From contig CANXME010000105.1 in NCBI GenBank assembly GCA_948144175.1, positions 62,001-126,000 on the forward strand: 64,000 nucleotides of DNA, given 5' to 3'. Within the stretch, counting starts at the first letter, position 1; each line of letters opens with the position of its first letter. Below are positions 32,001-45,035 of this stretch, piece after piece. The stretch comes from Closterium sp. NIES-65 (lineage: Eukaryota > Streptophyta > Zygnematophyceae > Desmidiales > Closteriaceae). The notes below the pieces were generated by a model. The model was not told the origin of the DNA. It did not search any database and was given only the letters and a program-made list of their open reading frames with translations. The translations under genes were made by a program, and so were the position numbers.

Positions 32001-32618
32001 CTACTCTTCACCGCTCCTCACCGCTCCTCACTGCTTCTCGCCCCATTTCACCGTTCCAAGCCCCTTGCTTTTGTGACCTTCCTGATCGCCTCAACATGCA
32101 AAGGAAAGCACATCTGCACATCACATCAGTTGTCAGCAGGCCAGAGACAGTGTGTGACGTGTGATTTCACAGCTGCACTGCATTCTCCCCACTCTTCCCT
32201 CCCCCTTTCCGATAGCACAGCTGCTCTGCCCTCTCCCCACTCTCGCCCTCCCCCTCTCCCTATCCACTCCCACCAAGTCCGTCCCCAAACCCCCCCAGCT
32301 GTCAGCATGGCAAACAGTGTGTGACGTGGATGGCTTCTGCTGCACTCCACTCTCCCCACTCATGGCCTTCCTCCCTCTCTTTCCCCCTCAAACCATGTCC
32401 ATCCCACCTCCCTCCAGCTCTCAGCAGGGCAGACGGTGTGTGACGTGTGGAGGCAAAGCAAGCGGCCAGCCAACGCACATGTGGCTCGCAGCATGCACGT
32501 GGATGGATTCTGGGACCTTATGGTTGCTGCCATTGACCGTGCTGCCACTGCTGCTGCTGCCACCGCTGCTCATAGTGCTCATGCTGCTGCTGCCGCTGCT
32601 AATCTCCACAGCCATTGA
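25827..32618 (+). CDS. nucleoside hydrolase, URH-type (inosine-uridine preferring family)
   Basis: Ribonucleoside hydrolase, cleaving nucleosides to base and ribose; closest in pattern to yeast-type uridine hydrolases. Exons: 25,827-25,866 (alternative copy 25,965-26,004), 26,276-26,364, 26,528-26,588, 27,700-28,517, about 29,128-29,140, 29,382-29,408, 29,767-29,792, 30,269-30,334, from 30,827, then others ending 32,417-32,618 (TGA). The metal and ribose site is PVWLDCDPG joined to HDDAMAIILAAHTP across an intron. Further signatures are GISTVHGNQ, EIHGESGLDG, VCTGSLTNAALL, IVLMG/GALGLGNTG, AEFNIQCDPEAA (AEFN-x-x-x-DP), VTHTALL and LHDPCALAF with the catalytic-site HDP. A Gly/Glu-rich low-complexity insertion of well over 100 residues lies in the fourth exon. 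The C-terminus is Ala/His-rich. Exons between 30.8 and 31.5 kb are uncertain. Confidence 0.85.
26695..27682 (+). repeat. 26-bp minisatellite in a nucleoside hydrolase intron
   Basis: About 38 nearly perfect copies of a 26-bp unit containing CATGCTGCTTGCCTCC. It lies entirely between the exons ending 26,588 and starting 27,700. Because 26 is not a multiple of three, the unit is read in all three phases in turn and gives an open frame with a 26-residue period (LLLASLLLSCCLPPC); this is not a gene. Confidence 0.95.
28875..28973. repeat. 38-bp direct repeat around an 18-bp palindrome
   Basis: Identical 38-base segments at 28,875-28,912 and 28,936-28,973. Between them lies the perfect palindrome TTTTGAGTCGACTCAAAA (28,919-28,936), whose last base overlaps the second copy. 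It is within an intron of the nucleoside hydrolase gene and involves no exon. Confidence 0.95.
29767..29954 (+). repeat. duplicated 26-bp AEFN exon
   Basis: The small exon PVAEFNIQ at 29,767-29,792 has AG and GT (gtgcgg) sites. Its copy at 29,929-29,954 has the acceptor, but the donor position reads gagcga, so the GT is lost. Only the first copy can be spliced normally. Confidence 0.8.
30260..30600 (+). repeat. copies of the CDPEAAS exon
   Basis: The intact exon 30,269-30,334 is followed by donor-side copies at about 30,425-30,480 (decayed) and 30,533-30,592 (VFNSGCPLTMVPLE|gtgaat, still spliceable). Surrounding intron sequence is repeated with them. Confidence 0.75.
31386..31464. repeat. 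31-bp direct repeat around a 22-bp palindrome
   Basis: Identical 31-base segments at 31,386-31,416 and 31,434-31,464 flank the perfect palindrome TTTTGAGGCGCCTCAAAA (31,416-31,433). The palindrome extends by CC on the left and GG on the right to 22 bp. It is in an intron of the nucleoside hydrolase gene. Confidence 0.95.
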
Positions 32619-32964
32619 GCAGTGTCGCTGCACTAGCAACAGCAAATGAAATTAGTTGTTCTGGTCGTTCTGGACTTCACATCACAACTGAGCAAGTGCT
32701 CACTCAGCTGTGCTGCTGCAGCAGTGTCAGCACATGGAATTGCTCAGGTCGTTTCGGTCTTCATACCATAACTGAGCAAGTACCTACTGATCGAAACACG
32801 ATTCTAGCTTTAGCAGCACCCTTCTACTCTCAAATGGTCCGTTGTATTAATTCAGCAGGGGTACGGACATGCAGTTCTATCCATGATAACCTCAATCCCA
32901 TAAGCCCATCAACTCACCCTTCTTCCCCTCCCCTCCCACCTGAGTGACCCTCTTGCCCTCCAGC

Positions 32965-33979
<1,015 letters not shown>

Positions 33980-34153
33980 CCATCGTATGTTATGGATTAC
34001 ATGCGTACGTACATTTGTTGCTTGCTGCTGCTGACCACCTCCATATTTAATGCATACACTACAACAAGCCTGCATTCGCTTTCACCTCCATGCGGTGTTC
34101 GGTGTGACGAGGTTTTTGTGGCCCGTGTAGTCACCACTCGGATCCCGTCATCG

Positions 34154-34569
34154 TCAGGCAGAAACATAGTCAGGCAGAAACATAGTCAGGCAGAAACATA
34201 GTCAGGCAGAAACATAGTCAGGCAGAAACATAGTCAGGCAGAAACATAGTCAGGCAGAAACATAGTCAGGCAGAAACATAGTCAGGCAGAAACATAGTCA
34301 GGCAGAAACATAGTCAGGCAGAAACATAGTCAGGCAGAAACATAGTCAGGCAGAAACATAGTCAGGCAGAAACATAGTCAGGCAGAAACATAGTCAGGCA
34401 GAAACATAGTCAGGCAGAAACATAGTCAGGCAGAAACATAGTCAGGCAGAAACATAGTCAGGCAGAAACATAGTCAGGCAGAAACATAGTCAGGCAGAAA
34501 CATAGTCAGGCAGAAACATAGTCAGGCAGAAACATAGTCAGGCAGAAACATAGTCAGGCACGAAACAGT
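34154..34569. repeat. 16-bp tandem array
   Basis: About 25 copies of GTCAGGCAGAAACATA, almost without variation. The array stops at the target duplication of the hAT element. A remnant (caggcaaaaacatag) follows the element's right end at about 49,588, so the transposon inserted into or beside this array. Confidence 0.95.
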
Positions 34570-36897
34570 CTGGCAGGTAGGGCTCTCATTATCAGACCAA
34601 TTTGGTCTGATGGTCTGAGTTTAAGACTTGATTTTTTGTATTCATCTGCTTCCTAAGAATCTGTGTTTGTTCTCATCTGATCAGTAAGATAAGCGTTTTA
34701 GGTTCGTATGATTTTTCCAGACGTGTAGAATTCTTAATCTGAATATACAGATGTCGAGTTCGGTTTCGTCTGAAACCGACATCTTGACCCACTAGGCCAT
34801 ATGCCTAGTGGACCAGAGGATAGGACCACAGGTACGGCCATTTGCTGCTCTGTAACAGCACGCGCATTCAATACGCGTGTCTTATAGCAGCCTCGCTGTC
34901 ATGTAACTGCGGCATATGCTGCCAGGAGTGTGTCGTGTGGCTGGCTGTCGGCGCCGACGCCAGCCACAGCCACGGCAACGCGTTGCCCCGTTGTGCCACT
35001 GCTAGCGCATTTGCATTTCCTAGACGTCACGCAACATTGCACTGTGGTCGTAGTGGCCCCCGCTCCCAACACGCAGCGCCTTTCGGTTCTGAATGCAGTG
35101 CAGGGTGATGGGGTTTCATGCAGCTGGGTGAGGCTTGAAAACAAGCCTGTTTCTCCTGCTTGTCCTCAACTCTCACTCAGCCGAGCATGGACCGTATCCC
35201 TCCCAGCATCTGATTTCCCAGCGTTTAGACTATGGCCGTCCTTGCCGGCGGACCATGCGATGCGGAGCCCGTGCTTACGGCGTTAGACTTCCTAACGCAG
35301 GGCAAGCAGATCGCTTCTGTTGCCCCACCGATTGCGTCGACCTCTACTGCGGTCCCTTTGCCCGAAGGCGATGCTCCAATCTCGGTAAATGGCGATCATT
35401 CCGTGCCATCAACCGCTACCCCTACTACGCTAGTAACTTCTCGAATGCCAGACAATGGTGAAAATAAGAGCATTCCTGCAGTATCTGTCGCTACTACCTC
35501 TCTCAGTGCTAACCCCGTCTTGCCCGAAAGATCATTAAAGAAGCGGTATAGCAGCGGGTTCTTACCGTCGGACGTCCGGGCGGTCCGACTCAGCCAGCAC
35601 CGTCAGTTCTTCCGCCTCCCGCAGAGCCTGCACCCACGAATGAAGACTTCGAAGATCCGAAAGGCAAGCAGCTGTCGGTTGAGGAGCTTCAGTTGAAGTG
35701 CAAGCAGCAGTGGCAGCGGTATTTTCCTTGGCTTCTCATCTCCGAAAACAAGGCCGGCCGCCCCTGCATGCGCTGCAGCGTCTGCATGGTCTTCGGGGAC
35801 CCCAACTACAAATACGGGCACAACGGCGATGGTGGCATCGACATTAAGAAGCAAACGATGTGCAAGCATCACCATAGTCTGAAACATGAGGCCACGGTCT
35901 TGAGGAAGGAGGAGCGCGACGGTGTGAAGAAAGTGCAGAAGTCCATTGCTGACTTCCACCGGGGGAACGATGATGTCGAGCGTCTTGCTCGCTTGATGGC
36001 TATCGTGTTATTCATTTGCAAGTCTGATGCTCCCATTGTGCTATTCGTGGCTTTGGTTCAGTTCATGGCAGAGCAGGGGACTTCGGATCTGCCCCTGAAG
36101 GAGAACGGGACGTACTACAGCGAGTAAGTGTCCCGTTCAAAACTTCTGCTTTGTGTTCAGTGGGTTTACAATACTATCGAGTTTTAACCCCGCGTGTCTC
36201 AGGTATGGCTTCGCACAACTGGTCAAAACCATGGTGTGCTACCTGAAGTCCCGCTAGCTGAAACACATCCGCGATAGTCCGTACCTTGGCACCCAGTTGG
36301 ACGAGAGCACCGACCGACGGCGGGGGAAACACATGATCGTCTATTTGACGTTCATGCGTGACAACGCTCCCGTCACTGAGTTCTTCGCCTTGCTCACTGT
36401 GGATCAGTGTGACGCCGCATCACTCACTACAGTTCTCTTGACTCATCTGGAGAGTACCGGCATCGACCTGATGCGCCTCACCGGTATGAGCACTGATGGT
36501 GCTTCTGTCATGCTTGGACAGCACAACGGAGTCACCGCGCGCCTCAAAGTCAAGGTTCCTCATCTTGTGTCGTCCCACTGCATCGCGCACAGGTAAGTTT
36601 GTTGCTTCGTGTTTTCCATACTTTTATTTTTTTAATACCCGTGCTAATGTTACATTCCATTGTCTTGCAGGGAGGCCTTGGCGGCCAAGGATGCTGCCGC
36701 CGCGCATTCGGACTTCAACATCGTGGACAAGGTGGTCCGTGCCGTAGCAAAGAACCTTGGTCGCTCTTCTGTTAATCACGCCCGCTTTCAAGAGCTTCAG
36801 GAGGTCATTTGCCAGACCCACCTCGAAGTCCAAGGCATCAAGGACGTCCGATGGTTGTCTCGTAGTGACGCCATCCAGCGCCTGGCGAAGGTGTTTC

Positions 36898-37976
36898 TGC
36901 GGAGATAACTGCAGCAACGGGAGCTAGGCTGCGGGCTAGGCACGTGTGCTCGTGTGATCTCTGCGTTCGTTAGTCCTTAGTCGTTTTCCTTGTGCACACA
37001 CTACTTGCTAGTTCACGGGGAAAATTGGCAAGAGTTTCACTAGGAAAAGTTCAGAACAATTGGTACAATGAAGTTGGCATAGCAAGACTACATCAGAGCA
37101 AGCATTCAGGTCGGCCAACTGCCAGCGCAGCTTGGTCGACCGCGTTCCAGCACGACTTGGTCGACCGCGCTCCAGCAAGGCAAGGTCGACAGCGTTGCTC
37201 ACGCAGGACAGCAGTGCACCCTGCTTCACAGTTGTGCGCAGATGATTGGCGCGCAGGGTCTCGTCACCTGCACGACGCACACACCACGTCAACCTTGAGC
37301 TGGTGACTGCCTCTGATCCGTCACGACGACCTCGGGATACCAGCACCGAGATCAGGCTCGCCAACTCCGCCTGGGCGACCGCCACACTCCTCTGCAGCAC
37401 TTCGTTACCCAGGTAACCTGGTCGACTAGGGAACCACGTCGACCAGCAGCTCCCGTACGTGCCCGTCGACCTCCCAGGTCGACGACCACCTCCACGTCAA
37501 CCTCCTCCAGGTCGACGTCCCCTCTGGTCGACCAACTCCACGTCGACCAGTACTCCTGGTCGACCTGCTCCTCGTCGACCAGCATAGTCGTCGACCGACC
37601 ACCCACGTCGGCCACCCGAAGTTGGCGCCACGAAGTTGACGCCCCGCTACTCGACGCCCAACTGCTCGGCGTCCGGAGTCGAGGTCGACGTCGGCCCCTC
37701 CTTCGTCGACCACCAGGTCCGTTAGCCGACTGCCGAAGTCGGCTTCGCCAGGTTGACGTCACCAAGTTGACGTCCTCTGCAGGTCGACTCCCAAGTCGAC
37801 CTCCCTGAAGTCGGCGCCACCCTAAAGTCGGCGCCAGGGCAGTGGTCCCCCGTGCAGATCGACCTCCTCGTCGACCAGCTCACCCACTGCTGCAGGTTGG
37901 CTGCTCCCCTCACACCCGACCACGAAGTCGGCTCTGCCCAAGTGAGGACGGGGCCAATACCCAACTCCCGTTGACA
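36898..37976 (-). mobile_element. solo LTR of the copia element
   Basis: 1,079 bp beginning TG and ending CA, nearly identical to the two LTRs of the full element below. It is flanked on both sides by the 5-bp target duplication gtttc and splits the hAT transposase between VF and PAAV codons. It is the product of LTR-LTR recombination. Confidence 0.92.
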
Positions 37977-38445
37977 GTTTCCTGCAGCAGTGATGGTCTA
38001 GCACGAGACAAACAAGAAGATGTATCAAGTCGTAACGAGCTACAAATTCCATTTCCTGCTCTTCTTCCTTGCTGATGTCCTGAAGGAGCTCAACCTTCTC
38101 AGCTTGAAGTTTCAGCGGCGCCAGGTGAGCAGGTTTCTCGACTTATTGTTTGTTGTTTTACTATACATTTAATAACATCCTGCCGTTGCAACCCCGTTTA
38201 CAGGTCGACGCAGCCCATGTGCTGCCGATGGTGCACAACACCACCTTACTGCTGCGCACACGTTACCTCGACTGCGACGACGCGAATTTTGGCCAGGGTG
38301 GAGACGCGTTGGGCCCGTTCCTCGTCAAGAACGCATCAGGGGAGTTCCGTGAGGTCCTCGTTGCTGGCACAGCTTCCGACGACACATCGGTCAGCCATCG
38401 ATACCGACTGCACGAGGAGAAAATCAAGGGGCAGAAAAGTGGTGT

Positions 38446-38460
38446 GGACCCAACGTTTGC
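38446..38460. other. tandem-duplication joint inside the hAT gene
   Basis: hAT sequence runs to 38,450 (gtgtggacc), then five extra bases (caacg), then it jumps back to sequence already seen at 36,808 (tttgccagaccc). In the second copy the first stretch continues normally at 46,588. The repeated hAT flanks differ by only one or two bases, so the duplication or haplotype difference is young. Confidence 0.85.
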
Positions 38461-38545
38461 CAGACCCACCTCGAAGTCCAAGGCATCAAGGACGTCCGAT
38501 GGTTGTCTCGTAGTGACGCCATCCAGCGCCTGGTGAAGGTGTTTC

Positions 38546-39624
38546 TGCGAAGATAACTGCAGCAACGGGAGCTAGGCTGCGGGCTAGGCACGTGTGCTCG
38601 TGTGATCTCTGCGTTCGTTAGTCCTTAGTCGTTTTCCTTGTGCACACACTACTTGCTAGTTCACGGGGAAAATTGGCAAGAGTTTCACTAGGAAAAGTTC
38701 AGAACAATTGGTACAATGAAGTTGGCATAGCAAGACTACATCAGAGCAAGCATTCAGGTCGGCCAACTGCCAGCGCAGCTTGGTCGACCGCGTTTTAGCA
38801 CGACTTGGTCGACCGCGCTCCAGCAAGGCAAGGTCGACAGCGTTGCTCACGCAGGACAGCAGTGTACCCTGCTTCACAGTTGTGCGCAGATGATTGGCGC
38901 GCAGGGTCTCGTCACCTGCACGGCGCACACACCACGTCAACCTTGAGCTGGTGACTGCCTCTGATCCGTCACGACGACCTCGGGATACCAGCACCGAGAT
39001 CAGGCTCGCCAACTCCGCCTGGGCGACCGCCACACTCCTCTGCAGCACTTCGTTACCCAGGTAACCTGGTCGACTAGGGAACCACGTCGACCAGCAGCTC
39101 CCGTACGTGCCCGTCGACCTCCCAGGTCGACGACCACCTCCACGTCAACCTCCTCCAGGTCGACGTCCCCTCTGGTCGACCAACTCCACGTCGACCAGTA
39201 CTCCTGGTCGACCTGCTCCTCGTCAACCAGCATAGTCGTCGGCCGACCACCCACGTCGGCCACCCGAAGTTGGCGCCACGAAGTTGACGCCTCGCTACTC
39301 GACGCCCAACTGCTCGGCGTCCTGAGTCGAGGTCGACGCCGGCCCCTCCTTCGTCGACCACCAGGTCCGTTAGCCGACTGCCGAAGTCGGCTTCGCCAGG
39401 TTGACGTCACCAAGTTGACGTCCTCTGCAGGTCGACTCCCAAGTCGACCTCCCTGAAGTCGGCGCCACCCTAAAGTCGGCGCCAGGGCAGTGGTCCCCCA
39501 TGCAGATCGACCTCCTCGTCGACCAGCTCACCCACTGCTGCAGGTCGGCTGCTCCCCTCACACCCGACCACGAAGTCGGCTCCGCCCAAGTGAGGACGGG
39601 GCCAATACCCAACTCCCGTTGACA
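38546..39624 (-). repeat. 3' LTR of copia element
   Basis: Matches the 5' LTR and solo LTR in length and ends. About 800 bp of it is crowded with GTCGAC, GTCGGC and GGTCGACC-like motifs, most of them palindromic and CpG-containing. Confidence 0.95.
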
Positions 39625-39752
39625 CTCCCCTGCCGCGTTCACGCTTGGGCACCCAGCCCACACGGCAGTACAGCTCGGAGACTCGCTCGTCGACGTGCAC
39701 CCAACACATAGCACGTCGTCCACCGCACCAGCCATGCAAAAGGGCATGGCAC

Positions 39753-42700
39753 CTACTGCTGCACGTCGTTGTCGCCGTCGCCCACGTCGTTGTCGCCATC
39801 GCCCAAGCGCACTTGGCCGATTGCGACGGAGCACCGGTTGAAGGCCGGATAGTGCAGCGCCTTCGTCAGGAAGTCAGCCGGCTGCTCAGCGGTCGGGATG
39901 TACTGCAGCGAGAACTTCCCGCGCCTCACCATGTGCTGCAGCCAGACCTGTCGCCGTTCCATGTGCTTGAGGTTGCCCGTCAACCCCATGCCCTCGGCGA
40001 CCGTGATGGCCGACTTGTTGTCCACACGCAGGACAGTTGGCTTCCCGGCATCCAGCTGCTGGAACTCGGCAAGGAGGAAGCGAAGGCGGCGTCCCTCCTT
40101 GCCAGCTTCAGTGGCCGCCACGTACTCCGACTCGGTCGACGACAGTGTCGCGCACTTGATGCGCTGGCTCGACCAGGAGACTGCGGCCCCTCCGTAGACG
40201 AACACATAGCCGCTCGTGCTCGTCCTGTTCTGCTTATCACCGGCGTCATCGGCGTCCACGTAGCCGACCAGCTCCAGCGACTCAGGTCCACCGCCGAACT
40301 CCAGAGCGGTATCACATGTGTTGGCGAGGTAGGCGAGGCAGCGGTCGACCTCGCGCCAGTGCTGGTCGCTCCTCACCGTGAGGCCGCTCCCCAGCTTGCT
40401 GCAGGCAAGGGCGACGTCCGGCCTCGTCGTCGTCGCCGCGAACTGCAGCGAGCCGACCTTCTGCCGGTACTCCTCCTCCTGCCGTTCCTGCGCCTCCTCG
40501 TCATCGAAGGTGAGCTCGGCGTAGGCATCGACCGAGACCGGTGTCTTCGGGGTGCGCCCGGTCTGCTCCTCGTCGAGGAAGCGCCTACGCAGCTTGTCGG
40601 CGTAGCCTTGCTGGTGCAGCCACGGCTTCCCCGCCGTTCTGTGGCGCACGATCTCCAGCCCGAGGTACTTCTACACCGGCGAGATCTCCCGCAGCTCGAA
40701 GGCGGCTTCCAGCAGCTCCTTCAGCTCCTTCAGCAACGCGGCGCTGCTGCTGGCGGCAAGCAAGTCGTCGACGTAGACCAGCACCCAGCAGGCTACTCCA
40801 CCCTCGTCGAACTTGAAGTAGAGAGCCTCGTCGACCTGGCTCTTCTTCCACCCAGCGCCGACCAGCATATCGTTGAGCGCAAAGTACCACAACAGCGGTG
40901 ACTGCTTAAGCCCGTACAGGCTCTTCAGCAGCTTACACACCCGGCCGGTTCCGTCGTTGAAATAGTCCGGCTGGGACATGTACAGCACCCGATCGAGCTT
41001 GCTCTGCAGCAAGGCGTTCTTCATGTCGAGCTGCATCAGGTTGAGGTTGAGGACGGCGACGATGCTGAGGAAGATCCTCAGCGTGACGTAGCTGCTCACC
41101 GGCGCGAACGTCTCGTCGTAGTCGGCGCCGTACACCTGTGTGAAGCCCTTCACGACCAGCCTCGCCTTCTCTCGCTCGACGGTGTCGTCGATGTGGTACT
41201 TCGTCGTCAACACCCACCGGTTCTTCATGACGTTCACTCCCGGCGGGCGTTTGACCAGCTCCCAAGTGCCCATGTTGATGAGGCTGCGGATCTCCTCCTC
41301 CATGGCGGCCTTCACCGCCGGGCCCTTCCAGCTCACCAACGCCTCCTTCACCGTCATCGTCGAGATGTCCCAACGGTGCTCGGGGTCGGCTAGCATGTCG
41401 GGGTCGAGCTCCGGAAACTCCTCATCCTCCTCGGCGTCGTCGTACAGCGGGTCGTCGTCATCGTCCACGTCATATACCGTGGTGAAGGCAGCGGGGACGA
41501 AGAAGTCAGGCGGCCTCCGAAGTCGGCCTGAACGCCGTGGTCCCTGCTGGACCTCCGCGGCGTCCCCTCCATCGTCACTGTCGTCGCTGCCCTCGGCGTC
41601 CTGCTGCTCCTCAGCCGGCGTCCCAGCCGACTGCTCCACTGTGGTCGGCTTCCCAGCCGACTTCTCCCCTGTGGTCAGCTCCCCTGCCGACGTCCCGGTC
41701 GCCGACTGCTCCGTGGTCGGCTTCACGGCAGCCTGCTCCCTTGTCGGCTGCTGCTCCTCAACCTGCTGCTCCCATGTCGATTGCAATCCCACGTCGATTC
41801 GCCGCTCGTCACGTCGGCCACCGGCGATGCACTTGGCCGGCGCCGAAGGCGGCGTCCCACTACTCCCCTCATCGCCGGAGGCCGACACCGAGGTCAGCCC
41901 ACGCAGGTCGGCCACGAGGGGAGGGGCAGGGGTCAGAGGGTGAGGGGTAGAGGTGCGGACGTCCTCGACGTCCGCAGTAGCAAGCTCACCGACCTCGGCA
42001 AGCAGCGGTAGCGTCGCCGACGAGGTGTCAGAGGGCGGGGTGGACGACGAGCGGCCGGACACCGGCCCATGCGCCGTCCTCCACTCGGCCAGCGACATCT
42101 CCTCGTAAAACACCACGTCCGACGTGGTGACCACTCGGTCAGTGACGACGTCAAGGAGCTCCCAGCCCTTGCTCGCCGCCGACACGCCAAGGTGCAGGCC
42201 CCACTTGGCCTTCGGCTTCAGCTTCCCACCACGCTGCTGCTCAGGGACAAGGAACTGCGCCATGCAGCCCCACACCCGCGCCAGCGACAAGTCGGGCTTC
42301 TTCCCGGTCAGCAGCTGGTACGGCGTCGTCCCCGGCGGCAGCGTCGACCTCTCAAGGCAGTTGCGGACCCAGACGGCTTGCCGCAGAGCGAGGTGCCACC
42401 AGTGGTGCTGCACACCCATGTGCAGCAGCATTGTCTGCACCGACTCCACCACCGTCCTCCTCTCCCGCTCCGCCATGCCGTTCTGCTGCGGGGTGTATGG
42501 GCAGGTCAGGTCGTGGACGATCCCCTTGCCGTTCACGAAGTCGGTGAACTGCTTCCCGAGGAACTCCCCTCCCCGGTCAGAACGCAGCATCAACACCGAC
42601 TTCTTCGTCTGCCGCTCAGCCACCGCCAGCCACTGTACGAACGCTTGCAACGCATCGGACTTCTTGGCGACCGGCTTCACCCACACGTAGCGGGTCTTGC

Positions 42701-44561
42701 GGTCCTTCAGCAGCAAGAAGTACAGGCTGCCGTCCTTGGCAGCCACGCGAAACGGCCCGCACAGGTCGATGTGCACGACAGCGAGCACGTCGTCGGCGTC
42801 GGAGCCATGGTCGGGGAAGGTGTGTCGCGCCAGTTTCCCGCCGACGCACGAGACACACGGAGAGTCGGCGTCCGTCGCCGACTTCAGGTCCAGCCCAATG
42901 GCGACCTCGTTCTTCGCCGAGCTCCGTATGGTGTCCATGCCGACATGCGCAAGCCTCGCATGCATCCGGTCCGGCGTCGACTTCGTCTTCGAGACGATCG
43001 CCCGCAGAGCCACCACCTCCGTCGTGGGCGGTGTCGACCTCGTCGCGCAGGGACGCAGGTCGGTGCAGAGGACTCGCCCAGAGTACGTTGCCCGCCCGAG
43101 CACCTCCCCTGCTGCCGAGACGAGCAACATGCCGTCTCCGTCCTCCTGCAGCTTCACGCCATGCTCCTTCAGCTGGCCGGCCGACAGCAGGTTGGCTCGC
43201 ACACCCGGGACGTACAGCACGTCGGGGATGAGCACCTCCTTCCCAGCCTCTCCTTGCAGAGCGATGGTGCCGCAGCCCTGAACATCCTGCAGCGCCCCAT
43301 TGAAGCCGCGCACATGCCTGATGGCGCCGCTCGGCTGCAGGTCGACGAAGGCTTCCTTCGTCCCCATCAGGTGGTGGGAGCAACCGCTGTCGAGCAGAAC
43401 CACCGCCGGGTTCGCTTGCACAGCCGCCGCCACCGCCTGGAAGTCCTCTCCAGCCTCCGGTGCTAGAGAGATGGTCGGCTCCACGACGCCGACCAGCGAG
43501 CACGACGCCGTCTTGTCGTCTCGCCCCTTGCCGCCAGCAGAGGAGTCGGCATCCTTCGCCGAGGTCGAGGTCTTGGTCGACTGCTTCTCCTAGCGCGGCT
43601 GGTTTCCTCCACGACGAGGACGACTGCTGCCAGACCTCCCACGGCCTCCCTTAGCATCGTCATCGTCGGAGTCGCTGCGGTTGGGACACTCGAAAGAGAG
43701 ATGGTCGGGGTCGCCGCACAGCCAGCACTCCCGACGTCGACCTCCTCCTCCACGACCGCTATCCTTGGTCGACTTCCTCTTGTCGACCTCCTTGGCCGGC
43801 TTCCAGCCACCGCTACCACCACCGCCAGACTGCGCGCTCTGTCCCGGTCGGCCTCCTTGCTTCGCTGAGGTGACCGAGTTCGCCTGCGCCAAGAGCTCCT
43901 GCGATCGCTCAGCCTCCTGCATCGCCTCGTCCGGCAGGATGTACGAGGTCAGGTTGTCCTCGTTGAGCGTCGCCCTCGTGCTCGGCGCCATAGACAGCCG
44001 CTTCAGTAGGTTGTAGCTGCTAGAGAGACCCTGCATGACATGGGTGATGTACGACGCCGTAGAGTACTGCGCGCCGGCCATCCTGATAGTGGCGAGAATT
44101 CGCCTGGCTCGGTTGCAGTAGTCGGTCGCACTCTCCTCGTCACCCATACGCAGGTGCGTCAGTTGTCCCTCCAGCTGGGCGATGAACAGGTCGTTGGTGA
44201 CCTGGTACGTCGACTCAATGAAATGCCACGCCCGGTGGCCAGCGTCGAGGTACTCCCGGCACCACTTCAAGGCGATCTGCACACCCGGCGAGCAGCACCG
44301 TGAGATGACCGTGAAGGTCAACAGCTGCACGGCGCGAAACTCCGCACGCAGGTCGGGGTGGTGCTCCCCCGGCGTCGCCACGGTCCCTCGGGCGAAGCCG
44401 ATCAGTCCGGCCATCTCCAGCTGGGGCTCGATGGCTTCCTTCCAGGTGAGAATGTCGGGTCGACCGACCAGCGGAGGGGTGACCGAGATCCTGTCCGGCG
44501 TAAACTCGAAGTAGCCGTAGCTCGGCGCAATCCCGCCCGCCGTCACCTAGGTCGCCGACAT
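39753..44561 (-). pseudogene. copia gag-pol, one frame with three TAG stops
   Basis: Polyprotein of an LTR retrotransposon. Gag starts at ATG 44,561 (MSAT, then TAG at 44,547-44,549) and includes the zinc knuckle CWLCGDPDHLSFEC. A second TAG (43,590-43,592) separates gag from pol without a frame change. Protease has LDSGCSHHLMG. Integrase has an H-x-C-C region (CVSC) and VHIDLCGP, LRSDRGGEF and PQQNGMAERERRT. Reverse transcriptase has LDMKNALLQ, SLYGLKQSPLLW and the YVDD box. A third TAG (40,671-40,673) follows EISPV, and RNase H (GYVDADDAGD, STESEYVAA) continues in the same frame to 39,753. No frameshift or deletion is seen. It is near-intact and recently active apart from the three stops. 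Confidence 0.92.
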
Positions 44562-45035
44562 CGGCGACAACCCACTTCGACGCCCACCCGCGTCGACATG
44601 CGAGGAGCCTGCAGCCGCCAACGACTGCATCCCTCGCGCCTGAACGCCGCCGGCTTCACCGGCGTGTATCACACCTCGGTGCCTCGACGTGCCTCCCGCA
44701 CTGCTGCCGACCTGACCTCCACCGGCGTTGACACCCACGTCGACGCCGCCGTCGTTGTTCACCGGTCGAGGAGAGGCAGGTCGAGAAGGGGGATGCTCCG
44801 CCGCCCACACGGAGCGGAGTCCGGTTTCGACGACTGCCCAGGGTATCGCCCCATACTCCTGGGCCTCATGGCGTCTCCTCGCATCCTCCAGCCGTCCCTC
44901 CAGGGTGTCCATCACCTCGGCGTCGCCTACGCGCACGCTAGTGACTGCACGGCTGCCGGTCTACGAACACGATCGGTATGTGCTAAGTCGGCTAGACTGA
45001 GCTACGTCGCGGTGTCGTCCACGCTCACCGCACCA

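Noticed and set aside
42069..43466. A 465-codon frame on the plus strand opposite copia pol
   Set aside because: Antisense shadow of the GC-rich pol gene. No domain; the minus strand has clear protease, integrase and reverse transcriptase motifs.
36255..44561. Nuclear code in which UAG encodes glutamine
   Set aside because: The TAGs occur only in transposon genes. The R3H gene and the hAT gene appear to end properly at TAG, and streptophyte nuclei use the standard code. Deamination or readthrough is simpler.
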